A stretch of DNA of 64,000 nucleotides from Ascaphus truei (taxonomy: Eukaryota > Chordata > Amphibia > Anura > Ascaphidae), in NCBI GenBank assembly GCA_036426205.1, contig CM071568.1:121196225-121260224 (forward strand), given 5' to 3'. Below, piece after piece: positions 48,511 through 59,228 of the stretch. Position 1 is the stretch's first letter. Each line of letters opens with the position of its first letter. Position numbers and translations under genes: made by a program. Below the pieces are notes generated by a model that did not search any database, was not told the origin of the DNA, and worked only from the letters and a program-made list of their open reading frames with translations.

Positions 48511-48528
48511 TTCTTATATCAGAGAGTG
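48511..48528 (+). repeat. Third copy of the palindrome's end motif
   Basis: TTCTTATATCAGAGAGTG is an exact inverse of 48346-48363. Its last 15 bases are a direct repeat of 46881-46895, so the whole palindrome plus about 150 bp is bracketed by a 15-bp direct repeat. Confidence 0.85.
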
Positions 48529-49438
48529 TCTACATACTGTATAGCCTATTAAGTTGGAAGTACCTTTTCCAACCATACTCCACAGTATAACTAATTACTA
48601 CATTTATTACTAGTGTATCTCTCATTTGTATTGCTAAGCTTTATGAAACATAAATAGTGCAGTACAGAGTTGCCTTGTTCTTATACCAAGATATTACCTA
48701 TTGTTTTATTACTTTGGTTATTTTTTTTTTTAATAACATTTAAATTACAATTCGATCCTTTGTGTATAAACTTGAAACCGTGTAAAATAAGTATGTGGTT
48801 CATGTAATTTATACTACACAGTCTATATTATATTTTCTGTAAGAGTTCTATTGACACGGTGGTTGCAAGTCATGGAGCCTAAGGAATATAATGTAAATGG
48901 TTCATTATTTAGCTTATTGAACTTTCCTGCGGTTACGTTGACAGATGATTCCAGTGTTTCCCAATCACCAAAGTACTATTTTAAAAGCATTTTTTATTGA
49001 ATAAAGTGCTTTGAATATTGCACCCTGGAGGTTTATGCAGGGGAATGATTCAATTGATGTTTTCTCTTTAGCCCCAGCATTGACCTATCCAAACAGATTG
49101 GGTTAATAAGTAACATTATCATTTGATAGACTTAACCTGTTTAATGCGCTGGGTTTTAAACAATACTGTGTCGCTGTACATACTGTACTGTTTTAAAATG
49201 CTTTTTGAAACTTTTTAAATTTCACAAGAATAGTTTAATTTCTCTCTTGCATTGCCCTTCAAATCATTTTTCAAAAGTACAAGGGCCAGATGTTTACTGC
49301 AATGCAATTTTATATACGTCGAAGACCTAAAAATTATATATATATTTATAACATATGTACCAAATATTTTATCACTTTTGCATTTTAGTGCGTATCAGGG
49401 GCACTCTGAGGTCCTTCCGGGGGGCCAGATTTGGGGAC
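48529..49438. other. AT-rich intronic sequence, nothing recognised
   Basis: No element is supported. Confidence 0.5.
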
Positions 49439-49442
49439 TTAA

Positions 49443-49865
49443 AGAGGCAATCCAAGCCGGGGGCTTTTTTTCTAATTCATTTTTTAATACCGGTTGGACG
49501 CAGTGGGTCTCCGGAGCTGAACCCCATTCATTTTAGCTCCGGGCACCCCCTACTTCTGGAGATAATTACCTCTGAAAGCGGTGCCAGAATCTCTGCAGTT
49601 TTCAGCTCCCTCGTCACATGGGCCAATGGGAAGCTGAACCTGATGAGGTCACAGCTTCCTATTAGCCAGCAGGGCTTAGGAGCTCTGAAAAGCAGACATA
49701 TAGTGAAACCTGGAGTGGCTATCAGCACCCCTTTTGGAGGTCTGTATCTCCAGAAGCAGGGGGTCCCCGGAGCTGAAATTAATGGAGTTCAGCTCTGGAG
49801 ACCCCATGCTTCATTCCTGTATTAGAAGAAAAGGAAAAGAAAGAAAAGCGGCTTAGATTGCCTCT
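49443..49865. mobile_element. TTAA-flanked MITE, AGAGGCAATC termini
   Basis: TTAA occurs on both sides (49439-49442, 49866-49869). The termini AGAGGCAATCCAAGCCG and CGGCTTAGATTGCCTCT differ at one position. The interior has opposed AGCTCCGGGCACCCCCT and AGGGGGTCCCCGGAGCT-like blocks. TTAA duplication is typical of piggyBac- and Kolobok-type elements; which one is not decided here. Open frames inside are artefacts. Confidence 0.85.
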
Positions 49866-50092
49866 TTAATGGGAATCACATAAACCAGTCCAAAAGCAAG
49901 AGGGGCAGTTTGAAAATAAAATGCATATATTTCATTGTGGACTTAGGTAGCACCATAGTCATTGTCAGAATAAATGCTAAAAATGATTTTAAAATACCTA
50001 CTTTATTTAAAAAAAAAAAAAACAGAAACAGTAACTTAGTTGTGACCCATTATAAATACAGATATGTATCAGGCTTCATTGTTCCTCTAGAT

Positions 50093-50279
50093 CAGGGGTG
50101 TGGAAACTTTCTCCCCTGCTCACCCCTGCCTGCTCGCGCCCCCTCTCCCCCCTCCTTACCTTGTCTCCAGCGCTCTGGCGTCACAATGTCACGCCGCTCC
50201 CCCGACATTTAATTTAAATGCTCTGGGGAAGAACGCGGGGCCTCTGTAACCTCTGCACCCCCCAGTTTGCGCACCCCTG
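50093..50279. mobile_element. hAT-type MITE with CTCTAGAT target duplication
   Basis: It starts CAGGGGTGTGGAAACT and ends AGTTTGCGCACCCCTG. Exact 8-bp duplications CTCTAGAT lie at 50085-50092 and 50280-50287. It is a short internal-deletion copy of the family at 15397, 51805 and 61486. Confidence 0.88.
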
Positions 50280-50339
50280 CTCTAGATAACCTGACATATC
50301 CCTTTAAAACACAGACTATCACAACATAGCACACTAAAA

Positions 50340-50570
50340 GGGAACAAAGCCCACTCCTTCAAATAAGAAGCAGCTATCCGAAACACCCAGCCTGCCATCC
50401 CCCCGTACTTCATGTTTCCGCTTACCCTTCCTGATAGATTGTAAGCTCCTTACCTACTGTAACAATGTATATTAGTGTTTGATATTTTATTGTTTTCGTC
50501 TCCAACCCTATTGTACTGCGCTACGGAATATGTTGGCGCGTTATAAATAAATGATAATAATGAAGTCTGC
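50340..50570 (+). mobile_element. L2-type 3' tail fragment
   Basis: It contains GATTGTAAGCTCCTTACC and ends TTGTACTGCGCTACGGAATA followed by a TAAATAAATGATAATAATG tail. The end resembles that of the fragment at 23290-23640. Confidence 0.6.
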
Positions 50571-50610
50571 TATATCTGTATTATTGCGTTAGTCCACTTT
50601 TTCTGTTTAA

Positions 50611-51050
50611 AGCAACAAACAAAACATGTGGACTCCATTTTTTTTTAATTAATCAGTTCTGTAGTATTAGATAATACTTACTGCATTTTTTTAAATTATT
50701 ATTCAACTTTTAATGTCATTTTTAATGAGTTTAAATATACACCTCCCTAGCAGTGCAAGATCTTTGCAACACTTTCCTGTTTGTGATCGTTTGTTGCCAA
50801 TATTCCCAGTTGTTTGAGCTATAAACTGTAACAATAGATGATATTACCTTAGTAATATAAGGATACATTGTAGCTGCTGAGTTACACTCACTGAAGGGGC
50901 CCCTATGTTAGTAACACCATAGGGTTTTTTACACATGTATTTAAGGAGCATGATTGATAGTTTAGGTAAGAATGTAGAATGATATATTGTCACATGCTTT
51001 ACATATACAAATAATAATAAGAAAAACAGGGGGAATGTAGCAATGCTGCT
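50611..51050. mobile_element. TTAA-flanked MITE related to the 8.1-8.5 kb element
   Basis: TTAA lies at 50607-50610 and 51051-51054. The termini AGCAACA and TGCTGCT are short, imperfect inverse copies. The interior AATCAGTTCTGTAGTATTAG parallels 8085 onward. Confidence 0.65.
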
Positions 51051-51280
51051 TTAATGGGATACATGTTGCATTGTTTTTAAATATAGATAAATATAAGCAT
51101 TGGTAAATATATATATTTTTTATGTGATTTTCTCAGGTACCACGGGGTCTCTGATTGTGGAGGGTTACTAGTTTCGGTTGACTCATACAATAGACTAATC
51201 TGATGTGTGCACACCTTTACTTGTTGTACTGTCCATTAGGAAAGAGAACACAAAGTGAAGCGATAAAGCAGTAAGTAGGG

Positions 51281-51500
51281 CAGGGGTGCACACGGTGGGA
51301 GGTGCGCCCCACAATGGGTGCACAAGACTTTCTGGGGGGGGGGTGCGGCGGTTACAGAGGCCCCGCGCTTCCCCGAAGGCATTTAAATTAAATGCCGGGG
51401 ATCTCGTAAAGGCCTCTGTAACTTCACTTACCTTGCCTTCCAATGGCGCGTCGTCATGGCAACCCGGCATGAAATGACGCTGTGACATCACATGTCCCCT
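51281..51500. mobile_element. Truncated hAT-type MITE
   Basis: It starts CAGGGGTGCACACGG and has the family's CGGTTACAGAGGCCCCGCGC block and GCATTTAAATTAAATGCC palindrome. The usual right terminus is missing. Confidence 0.65.
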
Positions 51501-51804
51501 GTGCAATTTCCTACCCAGTTGGGCAATTAGATGGATCATTCAAGTCAATGGCAATTAACACCGGATCGGGTGCATTACTCCAGAACAGACCCACCTAGGA
51601 TGGCTGTTGGCAAGCAGGGGTATAGAAAATAACTACATTTTGAGTTAAACTTCTTTGTACCATTGAAGAACATTTTTTTTTTTTTAGCAAGAGAATAGCT
51701 CATTTCCATCCATATTCCCAGTAATGGTTTCCTTGCATCTCGCTCTCTGTCTCCTTATGTCTGGCATGATATTAACGGCAAACTTATGGCTTGTTGTGTT
51801 AGAA

Positions 51805-52122
51805 GAGGGGCGCGCAAAGTTTTTTTTTGCTCCCCCCCCCGTGTCCCGGTCCCTGCGCTCGCGCCTCCCGTCTTGAGTGACCCGGCGTGACACACCCCCC
51901 CAGCGTCATTTGATGCTCGTTGCCATGATGACGCATCACATGACCCCGAGGCGTCATTTGACGTGACCAGAAGCCAGCTGAATCCCGGTAAGTTGAGGTT
52001 GCAGATGCCTCACGCGGTCCTCTGGCATTTAATATAAATGCCTTGGGGAAGAGCGCGGGGCCTCTGCAACCGCTTGCGCCCCCTAGAAAAATCCTGCGCG
52101 CCCCCCAGTTTGCGCACCCCTG
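51805..52122. mobile_element. hAT-type MITE with imperfect 8-bp target duplication
   Basis: It starts GAGGGGCGCGCAAAGT and ends AGTTTGCGCACCCCTG. The flanks TGTTAGAA and TGTTAGAG differ at one base. The interior has CGTCATTTGACG blocks shared with the copy at 15397. Confidence 0.82.
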
Positions 52123-54739
52123 TGTTAGAGAGCGAGCCCCACCAGTTTAGTAAGTCATGTAGCATTTGTATTGCAACAAAACGTACAGTAGAATGAGAAC
52201 AGATATTTAACTCTATAAAGTCCAGACTGCTAGGGAGACACTTTTTGTCGTTTGTTTTTAATATTGAATGAAGTAGAAATAGTCGTGTTAGCCCAGTTGC
52301 GATAGTGCAGGGTAAATTAGTACTTCAGTATTGCTAACAAGAGGAAGAGAGAGAACTCTCGAAAGCTTGTCTTATATCAATTGCTACTCCAAATAAAAAA
52401 TGTATCACATAATACTGAAGTACTCTTTTGAAGTGAAACTTTTTTGCTGGCACCTACAGAGTTTTGATGGGGAAAATGTAATTCGTTGTAACAAAAACGT
52501 GACGGAAGTGACGTCCTGATGCAGAAACGGGCGTTCACCTCAGCGCATGCGTAGAAGGGTCCTCGGGCCAGCACGCTTGCGCAGAGGCCTCCACGCTCGG
52601 CGCAGCACCAACAACACTTGGGAGACGGAGACAACACACACACAGAGACACAGCATGAGACACATGCGCACACAGAGAGAGATAGAGACACACAGACACA
52701 CACACACAGTCACACATAAACACATACAAACGAGGAATTCACAGTATAAATAAAGAAGTGCAAATAGCTAAAACATAGGGTGTGTGCCAAGCACATGCGT
52801 TCTAAGTCAAACCTCTGCGTTTTGTCACTGAAATTGTGTTTCGATGTTTATTAAAAACATCACCATCACAAATAAAATTTCTGTGACAAAACAGTGACAA
52901 AAAACAAAGTTTCACTTCAAATGCGCGTGCTTGGCACACACACTTTAAAAAATATATATTGCTATATATTGTTCTGGATAAACTGCAAGAGTACTGTATG
53001 TTTAAATTTCCTTTTGCACACAGACATTGCCTTGTGCATTGTAATATTAGACTGGCATGAACACTAACTAACACATAGGTGTTAATAAACACTTGTGAAT
53101 CCTCCCAGAGCACTTACAATCTAGTTTTCACTATTGGTCATATTGTATCACACAAACTTGATTTTTTTGTGTGTGTGTTTATGACATTTGTACATGTAAT
53201 GTATTCAGATATCTTATGTTTGCAGTGCTCAGACGTCCAGTATGTTTGTAATAAGCTGTCATCTGGAGACCTGTAATAGAGTATATAGAGGTATGCTATT
53301 GTTAAAGCACTGTTGGATTAGTGTCTGTTTTAGTATTCGCAATGCGGTGCCTGATTATGCCTTGCTCATTGTTTCTTATGATAAGTGATCAATATTTCAT
53401 TTTCTCTGAGAGGGTAAAAAGTTTCAAGTGTCTGTCACTTGTGATCTGCACAGCCGCAGCATAGCAAACATTACTTGTAAGCAGGAAAAGCCATTGACAA
53501 AATCATAACTACATCAGGTTCAATTGTCATAAGTGTATGTCCACATTAACCGTGGAAAGCTATTGCTGACCTAATGTAATCAACGATCATGAAAGGATAT
53601 AAACTAGGCAGATCTGGCAATAAAGTGCAAAGGTCACAAGTCCACCTAATTTTACAGCATGCTGTGAACAGGGCCCTTTGAAGACCTTTGGCCTCTTTTG
53701 GTCACAGGACATTGATTGGTCTTGTTTTTTAATGACCGCTTACTCGCTTAAGCCACCAATCTATTGCCTTTTTTTTCCTGTGCTGGTATGTTTATTATAA
53801 ATCGTCTGCAATACTCAGCAATGTGAACGTTGTATACTTTTGCGTTCTCACACCATCTGATGTCACATCAACAGCCTTTTGCAAAACACACATACCTAAC
53901 ACAATTGGCTCTGACATCTGTCAACGATGCACTGAACTTCAACTACTTCCACTGCCCGAACTGCAGATAATTCAAATCCATGTTATAGGAGGGTTCAACC
54001 TGCTGTAATACCAGGTGCACATTTGTTTATGGAATGCAGTCTTATAAATGGGGTATGTCCGCTGCAACAACACTAGTGTTGTAGATGTGATCCCAATAAT
54101 AAAAGAACAACAGAAAGCCCAGGCATTGTTGGATTCACAATAGAATAGCTATTGCTTTTCCAAAATGCTGTAATGTATGAGGCGTGCCATCTTGTTTAAT
54201 TCATTTTATTGTGTGGGTTTATTGAAGCAAGACTAATTGTGTTGTTTTGTCAATGTATTTGTGAAGAGCAAATCATTGTCAGTGGCATAAAACCATCATT
54301 TTCCTGACCTTTGAAACCCCATGAAGAATAACTACTCCATGCGTTGTCTGGAATATTGACTGGCAGCCTTTCCAGATGGCCAGGCAGTATTTTTAACTTC
54401 ATAATTGTATTATACTTTAATAGTCGAAACTTGTAATTAAAAACAATGAAATCAAATGTGTTTGCCATTAAATTATCATTTGTAGTGAGTTGTACACAAG
54501 CATGGTTTTTTTTCTACAGTTTAGATTTAAGGAATGAACAATGTTTTTTAGTTTTGTTTTTAAAGATGCTGTAGCAGGTAACACTCATTAGATATTCTTT
54601 CTTTACTGATGGAGTTGCCTTTGTTACCTGTAGTCTGTGTGCTTTGTACTGTACAGAGTACAAAGTTTTGTACGTGGCAAACGTGAACAATTAACTCTTT
54701 GCTGCAGATTGCTATACATGTTTTGCGTGTCCTTGCATT
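52123..54739. other. Intronic sequence with a CA/GA-rich tract
   Basis: A CACACA/GAGAGA-rich stretch at about 52628-52715 creates the overlapping open frames there. Otherwise nothing was recognised. Confidence 0.5.
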
Positions 54740-54747
54740 CCGTAATG

Positions 54748-54923
54748 CAGGGTACCCAAACTCCAGTCGTCTAGACTCCCCAACAGGTCAGATTTTCAAG
54801 ATATCCCTGCTTCAGCACAGGTGGTTCAATCAGGGACTCAGTCGAGCCACCTGTGCTGAAGCTGGGATACCCTTAAAACCTGTCGTGTTGGGGGATCTAG
54901 AGGACTGGAGTTGAGAAGCTCTG
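54748..54923. mobile_element. 176-bp hAT-type MITE, CAGnGnnnCCAAACTCCAG family
   Basis: The ends CAGGGTACCCAAACTCCAG and CTGGAGTTGAGAAGCTCTG are inverted. The arms pair through TTCAGCACAGGTGGTTCAAT / GAGCCACCTGTGCTGAAG. The 8-bp flanks CCGTAATG and CTGTAAGG agree at six of eight positions. Confidence 0.85.
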
Positions 54924-55009
54924 CTGTAAGGGTTCAAATAGAAACAATGGATGGACCATCTTAACAAGGTAAAGTTCTGTGCAGTGTAGGTTGTGTCCAC
55001 AAGTTCATC

Positions 55010-55320
55010 CAACCGCATACCCCGCTATACGGACACTCGCGAGTACGGACATATTTACAATAGTACCATTCCCCTGTGTCCGTACGTACAATTCAGCCCT
55101 ACAGACCGCTGTAGTTGTGTGACACGCTGATTCCCCTCGCCCAATTGGAAAACGGCAGCTCGCGCATGTGCCTGTGTGTAGGACACAGGCCCGTCCTGAA
55201 CAGCAATACCGGCTCCCTACCCCTACCGAAGTGAAAAAAGGGAGTGCTTCACTTTAAGTCCATTTTTGCTTTACACACATGCTCTGGACCCATTGCGTTC
55301 GTTAATGCGGGGTATGCCTG
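55010..55320. mobile_element. Tigger/pogo-like MITE, copy 3
   Basis: The right end GCGGGGTATGCCTG is intact and followed by TA. The left end (CGCATACCCCGC) is eroded. The interior matches copies 1 and 2 (CAGCAATACCGGCTCCCTAC) but part of it is replaced. Confidence 0.8.
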
Positions 55321-56104
55321 TATATAAACATGGGGCTACGTCATAAAGATCATACTTTACATTTCCCGAGTTCACCGTTTGGTACAGTAATGCCTAAAAC
55401 TTGCAGCATCTATAGGAGTTCCGTGTGACTGGGACATTTACTGTATTAGCAAAAAGTTCAAAAGACACCAACATGCATCCCTTACACATAATGCTGCCTA
55501 AAAGCCTGCAATATTAGTCTTACTAGCAATTTCTTATCGCTTCAATCTATTTACCATGCTGCGTAAAGCCTGCAATGCAACATCAACCCTTTCATATTTC
55601 TTAGTTCAAAAGAGGGGCTCTTTAGTTACATGTTTTAGCCAAAAGATAACCCTATCCTGCAACTATTCAATTCCCAAAGAGTATGTTTTATACCAACAGC
55701 AAATATTTATATTGTCTCACGAACTGCACATCTCTACACATCAACTTCACATTTCCCTGCACAATGATCCTCATTGTGATAGGTGAAAAATAACTGGTAG
55801 AAGTATACTTCTTTCTTTTTTTTCTTTTTTATTATATCATTCAGAATTGCTGAAGTCTTTGTAAGATCCAATTTTCCCTTAAGAATATGTAGTAAACTAA
55901 AATCAGTAACGCTATAAAATCTGGCTTCATTATAACCGTAGGAAATGAATTAGAGTTGCTTAAAATTGCCACAGGAGAAGTTGTCACAAAGGTGATAAGT
56001 TTATTTTCATTTTATATGTTTGATTGCAAAACAAATGACTAAGAAGAATTGTTACACTAATTTGTCAAATGTACTTAGATGTCGCTCTTCATGTTTTAGT
56101 TATA
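55321..56104. other. AT-rich intronic sequence, nothing recognised
   Basis: No element is supported. Confidence 0.5.
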
Positions 56105-56106
56105 TA

Positions 56107-56468
56107 CACTACCGACACACTTTATTGAAGTGTGGTCGGTACCGCAAGCCGGGAAATCTCCCGGCTTGCTAGTGGCCGCCCCTCGGCGTGCCGCGCGTCA
56201 TAGACGCGCGGTCACGCGTCATCGGGAGCGTGCGCCCCCTGCACGCGTGTCCAGGGGCTCCCCGAGGGAGCCCTGGTGTCCCGCGATCGCGGGACAGCGG
56301 CAGGGGGTTCCGGGGGACCCGGCGGACCCGGCAGCGGTAGGGAGAGCGCCCCGATCGGAGGGCGCTCTTCCGCTGCTTCGGCGCGCGCCCGTCACACTCG
56401 GGCGCGCGCCAGGCTACTGCTGCGGCACAGAACGGGCAAATGCTCGAATAAACTGTGCCGCAGCAGTA
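56107..56468 (+). repeat. GC-rich hairpin-chain unit 1 (362 bp)
   Basis: A very GC- and CpG-rich unit made of consecutive stems. These include CAAGCCGGGA/TCCCGGCTTG (56145-56168); CCGCGCGTC/GACGCGCGG (near 56191-56211); CCAGGGGCTCCC with GGGAGCCCTGG; the perfect palindrome GTCCCGCGATCGCGGGAC; GAGCGCCC/GGGCGCTC; GGCGCGCGCCCG/CGGGCGCGCGCC; and a 16-bp terminal stem TACTGCTGCGGCACAG/CTGTGCCGCAGCAGTA (56415-56468) around a 22-nt loop. Unit ends show imperfect inverted similarity starting at TAC. The long open frames are a by-product of few AT-rich stops. Confidence 0.9.
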
Positions 56469-56817
56469 CACTACCGACACGTTTTATCCGAGCACGGCTA
56501 GCACCGCAAGCCGGGGGATGCCCCGGCGTGCTAGCCGCACTCCCTAAGCGTGATGCGCGGTCACGCGTCATCGGGTGCCTGCGCCCCCTGCACGCGCGTC
56601 CAGGGCTCCCCGAGGGAGCCCTGGTGTCCCGCGATGTGGGGGACGGCGGCAGGGGGTTCCGGGGGACCCGGCGGACCCGGCAGCGGGAGGGAGAGCGCCC
56701 CGATCGGAGGGCGCTCTTCCGCTGCTTCGGCGCTCGCCCGGCACCCTCCGGCGCGCGCCAGGCTACTGCTGCGGCCGAGAACGGGCAAATGCTCGAATAA
56801 ACTCGGCCGCAGCAGTA
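56469..56817 (+). repeat. GC-rich hairpin-chain unit 2 (349 bp)
   Basis: A tandem copy of unit 1, joined at TA|CACTACCGACAC. The terminal stem is TACTGCTGCGGCCGAG/CTCGGCCGCAGCAGTA with the same 22-nt loop (56780-56801). Compared with unit 1, two adjacent base pairs are changed on both arms. The near-start stem is GGCTAGCAC/GTGCTAGCC plus GCCGGGG/CCCCGGC. The palindrome GTCCCGCGATCGCGGGAC is degraded here. Confidence 0.9.
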
Positions 56818-56959
56818 TTCTTTTATTTATACTGCACTTTAGTTTAAAATACGTTTTTTCTCTGGTTCATTTTATTTTTGTTGTTCTTCGTTTTTTAAAG
56901 AAAAAGAAAAAAAACTATCCGCTGTTTACGCAAAGTCGTTTTATGTTTTGTTCGTTATA

Positions 56960-57042
56960 CTGTGTGTATACACACACACACGTGTGTGTCGATATCTATA
57001 GGTGTGTGTGTGAGTATATATATACACAGTATAGAGTGTGGT

Positions 57043-57100
<58 letters not shown>
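56960..57100. repeat. Compound CA/TG/TA microsatellite
   Basis: CACACACA, GTGTGTGTG and a (TA)n run of about 24 units abut the Penelope-type element. Confidence 0.95.
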
Positions 57101-57102
<2 letters not shown>

Positions 57103-57104
<2 letters not shown>

Positions 57105-58003
57105 CAAAAAATAAATAGACGATACCGTTCTGTGGCTAACGAAATGCTTTTATTTGTGCGAGCTTTCGAGATACACTGATCTCTTCTTCCGGCGATGTTA
57201 CAATGAATGAAGCAAGCAAAGAGTATTGCCAAAGATGTGAGCTAGGAGAGGTAGAAGATGAAACGCACTTCCTGTTGCGTTGCACACAATACTCTGAAGT
57301 GAGGAGTGCCCACCTAGAGAAACTCACTGCTGTTATCCAGAACTTTAATAATATAGAGGAGAACCAACAAATAGCGATCCTCCTGGGAGAAGATGAAACC
57401 ACAGCAGAACTGGCTGCACACTATATCAGCACCTGCCACAAGCTGAGAGACGTCCACTAACCCCCAAATGCCTTGTGAAACCGTTACCCATATACCGTGC
57501 AATCATTATACCCTACCCCCTAGTATTCGTGTAATTATTGTCCCCCACCATCTATTATTCACGCTTTGGCAATACTGAAATGTTCTTTCGTCATGCCAAT
57601 AAAGCTGATTTGATTTGATTTGATTTGGGTATACTTAAAAACAGTGTCTCTTGGAATGTTATCTGTGCTTGTCCCTCCCCCGTGTGTGGATGTGATTTAT
57701 GGCTAGAGGTGTTAAATGGTTCCTGAAAGTTAGTGATGTGAGAGTGTGTGTGTGTATCTGTGTGAATATAAATGAATGGAGAGTCCACAATGTATACAGT
57801 GCTTTACAAAAGGTGTGTGTGGAGTGGGAGTTAATATTAATGGTGTGGGTAGGTGTGGAAATGTGAGAGATTGTAGCATAACTAAAAGTGTGTGTAGATA
57901 CTATGTGGTCCCTATTGGTGTATAGGGATGGAAAAACAAGGAGTATTTGTATGTGTAAGAGACAGCTGTGTGTGCATACATATAGCACAGTATGTACAGA
58001 CAT
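57103..58003 (-). mobile_element. Left inverted pseudo-LTR of the Penelope-type element
   Basis: This is the inverse of 59229-59720. It contains GTGCGAGCTTTCGAGATACA and GATCTCTTCTTCCGGCGATG, matching the right copy's CGAAAGCTCGCACAAATAAA. It is interrupted at 57222-57627 by a LINE 3' end. About 495 bp remain after removing the insert. Confidence 0.85.
57222..57627 (+). mobile_element. LINE 3' end inserted in the pseudo-LTR
   Basis: The frame after the insertion point encodes EYCQRCELGEVEDETHFLL followed by RCTQYSEVRS, a Cys/His segment seen at the C terminus of some LINE proteins, and stops at 57460. A 3' UTR ends CCAATAAAGCTGATTTGATT with several TTTGA repeats. The clade is not certain (I/Nimb-like is a guess from the tail). 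On each side the pseudo-LTR resumes exactly (CAAAG then GGTATAC), with no visible target duplication. Confidence 0.75.
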
Positions 58004-58037
58004 GGCTTTTAGCGCTCATGGGAAGAGAGTTCACTTG

Positions 58038-59228
58038 TCAGTAATGACTCATAAAATTTCGATCTCTGTTTAGGCCACCGCTAAGTGTCCCAAACAGTTG
58101 CATAAATTTGTATTCATGCAACTGTCTCTCTTTCGGTGTTTTAAGATTACCTTTGAGTATGGCAACCCTCAGACCATTCATCTTATGGCCAGAGTCAGAG
58201 AAATGTTCGCCGTCAGGACCGTCTCTTGTTCCGCGTGTGATGCTGTGGCGATGCAGGTTCATTCTCTTGTTTAGCCCCTGCCCCGTCTCACCTATGTAGT
58301 AGCAGCCCCCTGGGCATTTCATGCACATGATGAGGTACATGACATTGCTGGAAGAACAGGTGAACCTTCCTCTGATTTTGTATTCCCGATTCCTGTGTGG
58401 TATTTGTATTGTGTCCGCTGTGTAGAGCATTGCGCAGGTTTTGCATCTTGCGTCCTGGTATGGTTTCGTCCCGCATTCAGTTGTACTGCTGAATACTTTA
58501 CTCCTCACCATAATATTCTTGAGCTTATGAGGTTGTCTGTATGATAATAAGGATGCTTCAGGAAAGACCTGTTGCAGTCTAGTATCTTCCTGGAGGATGG
58601 GTTCTAGTTCCCTGGCGATCTTGCGTAGGGCTCCTAGGTGTGGGTTATATGTGACCACCAAAGGAACCCTGTCGCTTGTCTCCTTCTGTTTGTATTCAAG
58701 GAGATCACTTCTTGGTATTCTGGTGGCTTTGTGAATTTGCTGGTCTACAATTCTGTGGTTATATCCACGGTTTATAAAATCTGATCTCACGGCTTTAATC
58801 CTCTGGTCTCTGTCTGCTGTGTCGGAGCATATCCGGTTGTATCGTATGGCTTGACAGTAGATGGTTGCATGTTTGGTGTGTGTCGGGTGGAAGCTGTTGT
58901 CCCTCAAATAGCTGGCTCTGTCTGTAGGTTTGCGGTATACAAAAGTCTGTAGTTGGTTGTTCTTTATGGTGATGGTGGTGTCTAGGAAATGTACTTCGTC
59001 CGGGGAATGGGTGAGTTATAGGTTGATGGTCGGGTGGAATGTATTGAAGTTGTCATAGAACTGTAGGAGGTCCTGTTCACCAGAGGTCCAAATCAGGAGG
59101 ATCTCATCGATGTAGCGAAGGTATGTAAGGGATTTCAAGTGACAGGTGGAAAGAAAGTCACTTTCCAGTTTTGCGCAGAACAGATTGGCATACTGTGGTA
59201 CCCATAGCGGTCCCGGTTGTCTGGAGGT
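58038..59228 (-). pseudogene. Penelope-type element: RT tail plus GIY-YIG endonuclease
   Basis: Penelope elements encode a reverse transcriptase followed by a GIY-YIG nuclease. On the minus strand, 59228-59019 encodes WVPQYANLFCAKLESDF (RT motif B onward) and LRYIDEILLIW, the catalytic YxDD box with Glu for the second Asp. One TAA stop (59018-59016) follows NFNTFHPTINL. The frame then continues to 58038, reading LTHSPDEVHFLDTTI and later CPGGCYYIGETGQGLNKRMN (GIY-YIG motif with its Arg) and HFSDSGHKMNGLRV, ending MSHY. The RT is truncated before motif A, so the copy cannot be active. It is otherwise well preserved, suggesting a fairly recent insertion. Confidence 0.88.

Noticed and set aside
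56130..57179. Long open frames (up to 209 codons) on both strands
   Set aside because: They lie in the GC-rich hairpin units, where stops are rare, and continue into microsatellite sequence. Composition is Arg/Gly/Pro/Ala noise and the two units do not preserve one frame.
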